Below the pieces are notes generated by a model that worked only from the letters and a program-made list of their open reading frames with translations, did not search any database and was not told the origin of the DNA. Shown piece by piece: positions 25,883 through 36,900 of a stretch of 64,000 nucleotides of DNA. The stretch is from Coleophoma eucalyptorum (taxonomy: Eukaryota > Ascomycota > Leotiomycetes > Helotiales > Dermateaceae), in NCBI GenBank assembly GCA_026120035.1, contig JALRME010000015.1:861830-925829 (forward strand). Reading direction: 5' to 3'. The position numbers were made by a program, and so were the translations under genes. Each line of letters begins with the position of its first letter. The stretch's first letter is position 1.

Positions 25883-27003
25883 ATGACGATGGAGGCCTTC
25901 TCAGATCTCATTTCAGATCGCTGTTCCAAGCTTCAAGCACCCAGTTACCTCAATCTAGCCCTCTCTATGTAAGCTCCCTGCGACGTGGAGTGAGAACCTC
26001 AAACACTAACCTAAGCAGCTTCATTCTCCTTGGCATTTTAATTTCCTACCTCCCCCAACACTATCGAATTATCTCCCGCGGGACTTCAGAAGGCATTTCT
26101 CCATATTTTATCCTGCTCGGGACGACGTCCGGGACATGCGGGTTTGCAAATATCCTTGTTCTACCAGCCTCCAGGGCAGATGTTACTTGCTGTAAGACAG
26201 TCAGTACATTTGAGTGTGCGGCAGGTCTTTTGGGGATCGCCCAAGTCGGTGTACAGTGGTCTTGCTTTACCGTGATGTGAGTGTCCGCTAAATGTCTTGC
26301 CCAATAATCATTAACGTTATGCTCGAACAGTCTACTGCTCTTCCTCGTCTTTTTCCCCCGAGGACCAGATCTGCCGCAAAACACTGGAGCCAAGCAACAC
26401 ACGTGGCGGACCGCTGTGACTGTTGCAATAATTTGCCTCATCCATGGCCTGCTTGTTATTTGGGTTAGCATAGGCCTGATGATAACTAAGCCAATTCATC
26501 TCGGTACATGGGCGAACATACTAGGCATAATGGCAACAGTACTTGCAGCTATACAGTACCTGCCACAGATATGGACAACATGGAGCCTGGGGCACGTAGG
26601 GAGTTTGAGTATCCCCATGATGCTTATTCAAACTCCTGGCAGTTTTGTGTGGGCAGGTAGCTTAGCTGCAAGATTAGGGGTAGAAGGGTGGAGTACCTGG
26701 GGTGTCTATCTAGTTACGGGATGTTTGCAAGGATGTCTGCTAGGAATGGGTATCGCCTTTGAGATCAAGGCAAAACGTACAAGGGAATCTGGCACCGATT
26801 CTGTAAGCGAAACATCCTTCTCTCCTCTACAGATTACTAACTCCAAACAGCCATCGAACGGGACTTGTGTAGTAGGCTATCTCCCAAGTGAAGGAGGAAA
26901 CGCTGAAACAGATGACGAAGGTGGTCCAGTTGTTGAAGATGGACTTAGTGAGAACACACCTTTGTTGAATGGCTCACGACAAAAGTCAAAAGCGACACCC
27001 TGA
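25883..27003 (+). CDS. PQ-loop repeat membrane protein
   Basis: Seven-span PQ-loop family protein, 338 aa, from exons 25883..25968, 26019..26276 and 26331..27003. Two PQ motifs are seen in the expected places, SYLPQHYRI near residue 40 and QYLPQIWTTW near 190. Each sits at the end of a hydrophobic helix in a three-helix unit. The C-terminal 90 residues are hydrophilic and acidic, and NTPLL near the end resembles a dileucine-type vacuolar sorting signal. The family includes cystinosin and the yeast Ypq vacuolar basic amino acid exporters. The exact subgroup is not decided here. It is convergent with a DHA1 MFS gene. Confidence 0.82.
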
Positions 27004-27160
27004 AAGCACCAATAATAAACGAAAACTTTAATGATATAATTATCCATGATGCCTCTATTATTGATATGCTGTACAGTCCTTGCAATTACGCCAGGTATGC
27101 TACGCTAAATCTCACTCAGCAACATTTTCAAAACAATCATTTAGGTTGTCTATATAGCCT

Positions 27161-28985
27161 TTATGATTTTTCCGTCCTCGATTCTTCCTCGGGAGCTGTG
27201 GCAGTATCAGAAGAAGAAACTTGTTGAGCCTCCTCCACTGTATCTTGCGCCCTACTTTTGGCCTCCTTCTCCTTCTCCATTCTAACTCTCCTCTCCTCCC
27301 TCCACTTCGGTCCATATTTCACAGAAACTAACAACATAGGACTCAGCACAACACAAACCAGTGTTATAAAAGTAAAGCACCAGCCTCTACCCATACGCGC
27401 GATCATGATATCGATAATACCTGTACCGCCAGCGCCAATAAGACAGCGCACCAGATTATTTGCAGCCGTAGCTGTCGACGGTGATTGTGGGTAGAGATCC
27501 ACGACAAGCGTGGACAAGATGTTGAACGAGCCATTGACGCAGAAACCTGTCAGGAACTGCAAGATCAGTGGCCAAGCGAGGTTTGCGTTCTTCTCTAGCA
27601 CCCAACCGTAGCACAGGTAACAGGCGAGGCCGACGGATAATAACGGCCAAATGAGATCGATGCGTGCTTTTTCGATGGGGAAGTATCGGAGGTCGTCGCC
27701 ATGCTTGCGGTCAATGCTGAATCCGATGTTCTTTGCTATCCGCTTGTAGTTTCGATCCAGCATGCGGCCGTTGACGAAACTGGCTATGCAGCATCCGACA
27801 CCGAATGGGAGATAGCAGAGTCCGATTTGCAGGTCGTTGAAATGGTAGATTTCAGCGAAGAGGGAAGGGATAGATGCGATCATGTCGTAGAAGGCTGTGT
27901 AGATCATCGCGTTGTAAAATAGTACGACGGCCATGTCTTTCTCGAGGATGATATGTACCGTCTTGAGCGGATTTGGGAAGCGGAGTTTGCGTCCTTTTGC
28001 CAGCTCGGCTTGCGCTCGTCGTCGATTCTCGGCTGTTACAGTCCTGGCGAGTCCGTTGGCGCAGTCTTTTTCTGCTTTGCGAAAGCGTAGATATTCCAAA
28101 AACGTCATGTTCCATCCCTGAGGTGGTACAGACCCATTACCGACAACATTACGGCCGGTCTCTGGGACTGTCAGGGCGAAAGGAATCAGGAACAGGGAGG
28201 CGATGATAACCAGGAACCAAAAGATCGAGCGCCAGCCTAGAAATTGGGTTAGGATTCCACCAATTACCGGGCCTACTGAAGGGCCCATCATGGTTCCTGC
28301 GCCAACAATCCCCATATAGGATCCTCTTTCTGAGCTTGTAGATATATCTGCTACCACTCCATAACAGAGTGCAATAGCACCACTGCTTCCTGCACTCTGC
28401 ATGCATCGTAAGATGAACAGGGCGACATAGCTATCCTGTAAGGCCAGCCCGATGTTGGCTCCAAGATAGATGATAAAGGCTGCGATATAAGCTGGTCTCC
28501 TCCTAATAAGAGTTAGTCTTTATTCTTGCCTTTGGGGTCGATATCACACACCCAGCCATATCGGCTAAGTCACCGAACACAGTTGGCGCCAATCCTTGAA
28601 ATATCATATAACTTGTCAGAGTAAGATTTATCAGAGTATTCGATACATCTAATTGCTTAGCCAATGGATTTAGAGCCGGGAAGTAGATATTTGCCGAGGT
28701 TGGCGAGATGAAGGCAGCCCATGTCACCATAATGACGATATATCTCTTCTGCCATGGTCTGAAGACGGAGTAGACAGGTCCCGTCGACACAGGAGCTAGT
28801 TCCAAATCCGCGGTCTCATCTTGTGTTCCTTCTTGCGAAGAGTGATCTGGAGTGGCCTCATCATTGATCTGGTCTCGTGACGCCCCGTTGACATCTTGGT
28901 CTGCAGACTCTTCGAGCACCGTACCCTGGCTGGCCCCGACTTCCTCAGCCTTCTCTGCTTCCCGCAAGTCGCTTTGCTGAGGCAT
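27161..28985 (-). CDS. DHA1-family MFS exporter
   Basis: Major facilitator of 591 aa from exons 28552..28985 and 27161..28502 (transcript order). A 95-residue acidic N-terminal tail precedes span 1 (YIVIMVTWAAFISPTSANIY). The block SYMIFQGLAPTVFGDLAD then RRPAYIAA, restored across the intron, is the loop 2-3 motif of drug:H+ antiporters. The motif C-like GTMMGPSVGPVIGG of the DHA1 drug/polyamine exporters lies in span 5. A large central loop (about 90 aa) and a Glu/Arg/Lys-rich C-terminus follow. It resembles the Qdr/Tpo-type fungal exporters. The substrate is unknown. Confidence 0.88.
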
Positions 28986-29773
28986 AATGACAGTGTCAGT
29001 GACAATGTATTTGATAGAACATAGTAAGATACCGGAAGAAGATAAAGATCAGAGGAGTGGGGAATATTTGACAGGAAGACGAGGAAAAGAAAGCTACGGT
29101 AATGGAGCTTCCGCTTCGGAAATGCCATCAGTTTCCCATTATATCCATGAAGGGCCGTTGGGGATGCTCCATTGTGTTCCTGGCCACCGCCCACTTTGTC
29201 TGACCCAAAGAAGATGTCTAAGTGGTTACGGTTGAGTGCCGTGGAGACGCAGGATAAGGCCTGTTGTTTTGGTCATCGGTGTTCCGATCGGATAAACGGC
29301 CGGGCAACTTGGTTGGAGGCCGTGGCTCAATGGGTGCGGGTTCATTGTTTGGCGCAAATACGTAAATGCGTGATCGCATCGGCCATGCCTTTCTGGCACA
29401 TTGTTGGTGGATGGGTATTGAAGCCTGTGCCGGAAAACGGCCTCTACAAATTCGACAGATTCGATTTGCAAGTTGAGAGAGGATGGAAAAGCATATCGAG
29501 AGCTGCTTCGAGAGATGACGAAAGGGGCGTTTGACAGAAGGGAAGGAGAAGGGGAAAGGGAAAGGGAAGGTATTGCGAACAGCTTAGCGAGCTGAGCTTC
29601 ATGACAGCTTTGCAGCCACGCTTTAGCCACGACATCAAGATTCTTGGCTTGGACAACTTGCCGCGCACTTTGTCCCCAGCGTTAACACAACACACCACAG
29701 CTCGCAGAAACTCCGGACAGGACTGTATTGGTGCACGTCTCGGGTTGGAGTTTGGTTTCTCTAATCAAGCACC
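28986..29773. promoter_or_regulatory. divergent promoter of DHA1 and Ufe1-like genes
   Basis: 788 bp between two outward starts. A GA-rich block (GGGAAAGGGAAAGGG type) lies near 29535-29570 on the plus strand. No gene is supported. Confidence 0.4.
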
Positions 29774-30932
29774 ATGACGGACCTGACACCTGTGCTCAAT
29801 GAGCTGTTGAAGAAACATGATGCCCGTCCTACTGCCAATCCCGCCCTGAGTCTTGATAATATCGACCAGTTTCTGAAGGAGGCTTATAGAATAGTGAGCA
29901 GGCAAAGAAAATGGCTGTCCATATGCGTGCTTACTGCTATCTAGAATGCGCATATAGCCTCCTTAAATGCCTACCTTAAGGGTATCCGCCAACCCTACCT
30001 CTCCAATGCACCTCCACCTCGGCGCATCAGCTTATCCAAGAGCAAGCAGGTGCAATATCTTACAGACAAGCAGCGAGAAGAGATTGATGCTGAAACGAAA
30101 AGATTTCTCCGCGAACTCAACGCCAGCATCCGCAATTTGGCAGACGCCGAGCAGATCAGACAGGATACCGAGACAACACTCCGGCGGAAGAAATATGCAC
30201 GTTTGGGTTTGGGAAGTCTGGGATCATGGGCAGCTGGTGGAGGTGCACAATCCAAATCATACGAGCAATCACAAGAGGAAGAAAAAGCGAATGGTGTCAA
30301 TGCGCATCGCGAGAGTGTGCTCTGGTATTTGCGGAAGAAGCTACAGGAATGCATGAGCTTCCAGGAGTCGATGATGAAAAAGAGGTTGCAGAGGATCGTG
30401 GAGCAGAGTCGGAGTGGCCTTGCAAATGCGGAAATGCGTGGGCTGACGGATTTGGTTGATTTCGAGTCGGCTCCTACGAAGCCAGCTCCGAAGCAGAAAG
30501 CCCACACCCTCACACCCGCGCAGATGGAGTCGAGAGAATTATATCCCGAAGAGGAATTGACAGAGCAGCAGGTGCAGATGTTTGAGCAAGAGAATCAGGA
30601 CATGCTAAAGCACTACCAGGATACATTGGATCAAGTCAAGTATGTAGGCCCAACTCCGGAAGGCGGCTATCCAGAATCTAACGCAGTGCAGGACTGCGGA
30701 AAAGTCTCTGTTCGAGATCGCAGAGCTCCAAACCCAGCTAGTGACCAATCTTGCGGTGCAATCAGAACACATCGACATGCTTGTTGCTGAATCATATGTC
30801 ACCACGGACAATGTTGGTGGAGGAAATCAGCAGTTGAAGAAGGCAACTGAGAGGAAAAGCACGGCCAAGTATGTTTTCTACGCATCGTGTAGCCTGAGTC
30901 TCTTCTTGGTGGCCTGGGATTTGATTATATGA
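29774..30932 (+). CDS. syntaxin-18/Ufe1-type ER SNARE
   Basis: ER target SNARE for retrograde Golgi-to-ER transport, 351 aa, from exons 29774..29893, 29945..30639 and 30692..30932. The N-terminal syntaxin-18 domain opens at MTDLTPVLNELLKKHD, and IDQFLKEAYRI|NAHIASLNAYLK is joined across intron 1. Residues about 270-330 form the SNARE coiled coil. It is completed across intron 2 (TLDQVKTAEKSLFEIAELQ), and its zero layer is in the TQLVTNLAVQSEHIDML block. A single C-terminal tail anchor ends the protein (VFYASCSLSLFLVAWDLII), with almost no lumenal residues. Architecture and length fit Ufe1/Stx18, which works with Sec20, Use1 and Sec22. Confidence 0.88.
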
Positions 30933-31148
30933 GGAGGTCGGTCAGAGTGACTATATTTGAATAGAACGGCATCTACATATGATCCATCGCCATCTGAAGA
31001 TCTACTCGCTACTCGAGAGAGCGATGAAGCCATACCGGCACGGCGTACGTAGATGAAATCACCCTTTGAAGCGAAGGCCCCCGTCGTCGCGTGGGGTTAA
31101 GCAGAAGCAGAGACCTAGGCAAAGCCATACGGCGGGTTGAAATGACAT

Positions 31149-31172
31149 GTGAATGTGAATGTGAATGTGAAA
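31149..31172. repeat. GTGAAT tandem repeat, four units
   Basis: Three perfect hexamers and one unit with a final A. Length variation is possible. Confidence 0.8.
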
Positions 31173-31372
31173 GTAAATGGCTGTACCTGATGACCTGCAG
31201 CGAGAGGACGGGGGACCACCCGAGCATGCTCGTGATTCATCCTGACCCGGGACGACGGATGCACATGCTCGGGTCTACGGTTGCGCTGCGGTGCTGCACA
31301 CCATACCGACGCGAAGCCGGGCGGGAAATTATCGAGACGCCACTCTGCATGCGTGCTTCACAAGGCAAGAAT

Positions 31373-31410
31373 AAGGCATGGTAAGGCATGGTAAGGCATG
31401 GCGAGGCATA
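31373..31410. repeat. AAGGCATGGT tandem repeat
   Basis: About three and a half 10-bp units, the last degenerate. It lies some 480 bp before the aminotransferase ATG. Confidence 0.75.
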
Positions 31411-31884
31411 GTGCAGCTTGGTAACGTATCGTAGGGAATGGAAGGGCCAATGGATGGCATATGATGGATGGGATGGGATCTGAAGGTGGAGGTGGAGCTG
31501 AGTGGTGATGTTCCGGGCGACAATGGACGGGCCGGCGTCTTACTTCCAGTCAATAATGGCGGTGTATAAATAACGAGCGCCCTGTTGGCCCTGTTGGACT
31601 CCCCCAGATTTTGGGGGAGGTGCGGTGCGTGCCAGGTGCGAGAGGAAGAAACAATCCCCCCCCGTCCGAAGCAACGACCCCTCCAACCCAGGCGGTCAGA
31701 CCCACTTAAATGCCCTGACTTTGTAGCATCATGGGTCGTTCGACACCCCAAGACATCAACAAATTCCCCTCCCCTTCGGCCTCCTCTGCCTCCTCTGCCT
31801 TCACATCTTCCCTCAAATACTTCACTTTCCTCCCCTTCTCCTTCGTCTCCGACCCATTCCCGTCTTCAGACCATTAGATACCAG

Positions 31885-33210
31885 ATGTCTCAATCAATTC
31901 CTACCAGCTTCTCTGCGGAAGCCGTGCCTCTCGCACCAGAGGATCCCCTCTTCGGTCTAATGGCTGCGTACAGAGCTGACACCTTCGACCAAAAGGTCGA
32001 TCTCGGCATTGGGGCCTACAGAGACAACAATGCAAAGCCATGGGTTCTGCCGGTAGTCAAGAAGGTAAATACCTCCCCGTCACTCAACTCTCCATTACCA
32101 TCTGAGCAATGGCCTGACTTGGTGACTTAATAGGCAGATGCCATCCTCCGAGATGACCCCGCCCTCAACCACGAATACCTCCCTATTGCTGGACTGGCAT
32201 CCTTCACATCTGCCGCCGCGAAGCTGATATTAGGAGCTGATTCCCCAGCTATTGCAGAAGAGCGTACGACCTCTGTGCAGACTATTTCCGGCACTGGTGC
32301 CGTTCACCTGGGCGCCCTCTTCCTGGCTCGGTTCTATCCTGGCAAACCAACCGTTTACTTCAGCAATCCCACCTGGGCCAACCACAACCAGATTTTTAAT
32401 AATGTTGGTGTACCCGTAGCCACTTACCCTTATTTTTCCAAAGCTACGAAGGGTCTCGATTTTACGGGTATGAAGAAGGCCATCTCCGATGCCCCAGACC
32501 GCAGTATCATCCTCCTGCACGCTTGCGCACACAACCCCACCGGAGTTGACCCGACTCAAGAGCAGTGGAAAGAACTCGCTGTTCTCCTCAAAGCAAAGTC
32601 CCACTTCCCTTTCTTTGATTGTGCATACCAAGGTTTCGCATCAGGCGATCTAGCAAAAGATGCCTGGGCAGTACGGTACTTTGTTAGCCAAGGTTTCGAG
32701 TTATGCATCGCACAATCATTCGCCAAGAATTTCGGTCTCTATGGTGAGCGAGCTGGCTGCTTCCACTTTGTGACTGGTCCAGCGACAGATGCTACAAAGA
32801 CCATTGGACGTATCTCTTCGCAACTCGCCATCCTACAACGCTCTGAGATCTCAAATCCACCAGCATACGGTGCCAGAATTGCATCAACAGTGCTCAATGA
32901 CCCCGCACTCTTTGCAGAATGGGAAGAGAATCTACGCGAGATGTCCGGGCGTATCATCAGTATGCGAACGGCACTGCGCAGCAAACTAGAGGAGCTTGAG
33001 ACGCCAGGTAGCTGGAACCACATCACGGATCAGATCGGCATGTTCAGCTTCACGGGGCTGTCGGAACGCGAGGTGCAAAAGTTAAGAGATGTGGCTCATG
33101 TCTATATGACCAAGAATGGCAGAATAAGCATGGCGGGTCTAAATACTGGGAATGTAGAATACTTTGCTAAGGCAGTGGATAAGGTTGTTCGGGAAGCTCA
33201 GAAGTTGTAG
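31885..33210 (+). CDS. aspartate aminotransferase, cytosolic type
   Basis: PLP-dependent class I aminotransferase, 418 aa, from exons 31885..32064 and 32134..33210. It interconverts aspartate and oxaloacetate with glutamate and 2-oxoglutarate. The active-site pattern is complete: TISGTGAVHLGA, the HACAHNPTG loop with the PLP-contacting Asn, FFDCAYQGFASGDL with its Asp and Tyr, and SFAKNFGLYGERAG where Lys258 forms the Schiff base. The C-terminal GRISMAGLNTGNV carries the carboxylate-binding Arg region. The start MSQSIPTSF lacks an obvious mitochondrial presequence and fits the cytosolic form. An in-frame open extension upstream is discussed as a finding. Confidence 0.95.
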
Positions 33211-33988
33211 GTGTCTCGTCCAGAGAGTTCTTGGGCTAGGGCTAGGCGTTTGATGGATGGCATGGAACTAGAAAACACGCATTCAGTTGCTCATTTGTTT
33301 GCTAGCTTACCTTATCTATTTTGACCGAAACCAGACGGCCTTTAGTAAAATGCGAAGAGATGGAGATGAGCGTCACCATCATACGAGCACGAGTAGGTAA
33401 GTATAATTCAAAGATTAGGTAAACGGGACGATCACTGAAAGGCGATGTCTTTCCTCCCACTTGACCTAGTTACGAAGTGTATAATTTTAGGAAAATCACC
33501 TTTTGTTAGCAACGCGTCTTCTCTGTACCTAATAACGTACCACCTCTCCTCTCCTCTACCCTACTCACAGTAATGCTGAAAGTGACCCCCTCCCATCTCA
33601 AATTTTGTGGATGGAATCTTGTGTTGTAAGGACTGAATTTGTTTCATTGTACGTACTTTCTCTTTTACAGTAAGTACGACTACACACACAATTATTATAG
33701 CACATAGAAACCTATCTATATACTTCGACACAGCTTGCACTAAAGCAAAGCACCAACCCTTTCAAATGCAGATCAAATGCTGTAGTTACACCTCCCCAGT
33801 GCCAATCCACTCCAAGATTCCTACCAAATAAGAACGCCAAAATGAATGCCAAATTTCTCTGCTCGCTTTCTTTCTAAAGAGTGACAAGTTACAATACGGT
33901 ACGCCGTTCAAAGCGTAATTCGAGATGCGCCACTTTCAATATCTTCTGCTGTGTCTCAATCTCTTTTCTGTCACAATAGACATAAATA
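33211..33988. other. convergent 3' flank, aminotransferase and chitin synthase
   Basis: 778 bp between two stops facing each other. No ORF of note, no repeat. Confidence 0.45.
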
Positions 33989-36900
33989 CTACATGTTCGC
34001 CAGTTCGCTATCGATCATACGATCTAAGAACGTCCTGCGCTCGCCCACAAGTTCCGTCTGTAATCGCTGCTCGACTAGAGCACGAACTTGCTTCTTAGTC
34101 ACGTTATCAAGATCAACTTCGCGTAGACAGCCTTGGATAGCCTCGACGATTCGCAAGTCATCTGGACCGGCGTTGCCGCGTTGGAAGTCGAAGGTGCTAA
34201 CAGGGCGAGACAGTCCACCTGGAGAGCGAGATCCACCAAGTGGAGAGCGGGATTGTGTGTGAGATAGGTGTGATGGTGAGAGTTGTGGTGCGGCATAATT
34301 CGAGTCGAGGAGGTTTGTAGATGAGCCTTGCATAAGCATACTTGGACGGTGAGACTGGGTTTGTGGATAGTCCTGGTATGGCGACTGTGAGCGATCATTA
34401 ATTCCACCGCCAAGAGACATTGATGATTGATGTCTAGTCGCAGGATTGTCTGCATATGGATTCATTGAGTATTGAGATTGGTTGCGTCCTCCAAATGGTG
34501 CAGGTGATTGAGGTGGTTGCATATATGGACCACGATTGGGAAGACCGGTTAGGACAGTAGATGCCGGCTTCACAGAAGAGTACATAGACCTGATGTCATC
34601 CATCTCGTATTGGTCCTCATAGCCATCGTACGCTTTCTCAACTGGCACACCCCGACGGCCAGGGAGATTGTTGGCCATCGCGTAATCATCCCAGCGTTGT
34701 AGGGGAATGCTGCGAGGATCAAAGCCTTCATCATCAATGGCAACCACTTGTTTGGTACCCTTCTCTCCAATAACTATACGAGTGTTACCCCATGAAAAGT
34801 TATCTTGGTTCCAGAATGAATAGACTGGCAAGACAAATGAGTAAATCGGAAAGGCCAAAATATAGATAATCATCCATCCGATATGCTGCCATTGCCGTTT
34901 GAGAACGAAGATCAACGCCTGTAAACCGTAGACTGCAGCAATCATGATAATGGAAATCATAGGGAATTGACCCGAATGACTGGCGACCTTGTAGATGAGG
35001 TATGCTAAATAACCAGTTGTAGCCGGGAGAATAATTGTACCAAAGAGATCTATGAAGACGACAAATCTCATGCTGAAAATACAGAATCCGCACAGCTCCT
35101 TGATCCATACTAATTCAGCAAGGTTGTGAATGGTCGAGTTGATCCATCTTCTTCTCTGAGAGAGCAAGACGCTCCAGGTTTCTGGCGCAGCAGTGCTACA
35201 ATAAGCATCTGGAATAAACTTGTAGGACATGTAGGGGAAGTGTTTCGTCATAAGTGTTGTAAGATACCGATCTTCTCCGAGAGACAAGAGATTCTTCTTA
35301 TGAAGTGTATCGACGTTACACACGTTGTATTCGTTGATCACTGCATCAGAAATGATCAGAGGCTTGCCCTTGTCAGCAGTTCGAAGTCGGTACATAGAGA
35401 AACTGGAAACGTTAGCCAATATGAATAGAATCTCAGTGTTGAGCAATACATACCAACCAGGAAGACAAGTAACACTACCAAAAAGAGATTCGAAGGCCTT
35501 GGCTAAGTGATGAGAGATAAAGTACTCGTATACTTGGATCATAGTCCACCAAGACCTCTCCTCATTCTCAAGACTAGTCTCACCACAGATTCCAGCGATC
35601 TTAGCATTATTGACACAAGCAGCGACCAAACGATTGAGAGAGTCTTCTCGCACACTAGTATCGGCATCAACCATAAGAAGATACTCGTAAAGTTCGGGGT
35701 CGACACCAATGATGTTGTTGATCTGGTGAAACATTTCCAGCTCTAGTGGGTTCATAGGCGATCGATGGTGAACGCGGTTGAGGAAGCTCATGAGCAAAAT
35801 CTGTGAGTCTCGTTTTCCACGATTTCCTGGTTTGGTCTTACTTTGCTCAGATTCCTTTCCGACCTTAACAATCACAATATAAGGCACGACATTTCCTTCG
35901 AACTCGTACAAACCAGAGTAGACCTTTCCATAATTAAGTTGCTCGGCACTTTCTCCAACAGATTTGAATGGCAAAGCAGGAGGGTCAATTTTTGGATCTA
36001 CACCGAGAATATCGAGGACAATCTTGGGTGTTGGCCTATCATTACCACCACCAACGACCACGCCGTCGCAAATGACACAGATAAGCTTCCGTTTGTTGTC
36101 GTATTGTAGAGCTGTCAGAGAGTCGAGTGCCTTCCGCAAAGAGTCTTCGCCCTCAGTGTATGCTGGGACTTGGCAGATGACGAATTTATCTTGAGGATGA
36201 GGTCGTCGCTTAGATCCAAATTGGAGAGCGGCCACGAACTTGGCTACGATGACTGTACACAAAATAATTGTGAAAGCCAACAAAATATAGTTGTTTACTT
36301 GACACCTGAAACTTTTTCTGAAATCAGGAATACCAACGTAAAAGGCATTATTAAAGCAGTTGAGAGTGTTGAGGATAGTTGCAGAGTATGTAGTGTTCGC
36401 ACTTGCCAAGTTCGTTTCCCAAGTCTTCGTGATATCGCCACCAGGATTGTTTTGAACCATGTCGGTGATGGTGGTGTCCAAAAACTCGTAGGAAGCTACA
36501 TTGGCGTAAGTGTCGAGGGTGTAAAAGTAGTCCGTGAGATCATAGATCTTTCCGTGCAGAATAAACCAATAATGCGACTCGTTCTCCCCCTCTGAACTGA
36601 CCTTACTTTTCATAGTGACTAGATCTCCTTTATAGTACTCCTTGATTCGTGGTTCAAAGATGGCTGAATACCAATCAGTGTCAGCAAGTTTGCTGGAGGT
36701 GTATGCTGTAAGTGCTCCAGATGTGTGAACACCATTTGAGTACTCCACGGTAGTGTTTGCAAGGAGAGCAAGTGTGGTGTCCGTCACAATGCCCGGGCAA
36801 GCAAGTGTGAGGGGAGGAACGAAATATTCATCAAGGTTCAAGCCGGCGAATGGCTGCATCACTGAACTTGTAGTCTCGATGGATGTATCGCTATGTTGAA

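Larger units (their letters stand above)
30933..31884. promoter_or_regulatory. aspartate aminotransferase promoter with simple repeats
   Basis: This 950-bp stretch carries two short tandem repeats listed separately and a pyrimidine-rich tract at about 31763-31866 (repeats of CCTCCTCTG) just before the ATG, a common feature of strong fungal promoters. The plus-strand frame of the enzyme stays open back to an ATG at 31585, but that extension is Ser/Pro/Arg-rich low-complexity sequence and is most likely untranslated leader. Confidence 0.45.

Noticed and set aside
26061..26471. 136-codon minus-strand ORF
   Set aside because: It crosses exons 2 and 3 of the PQ-loop gene and its intron; no family.
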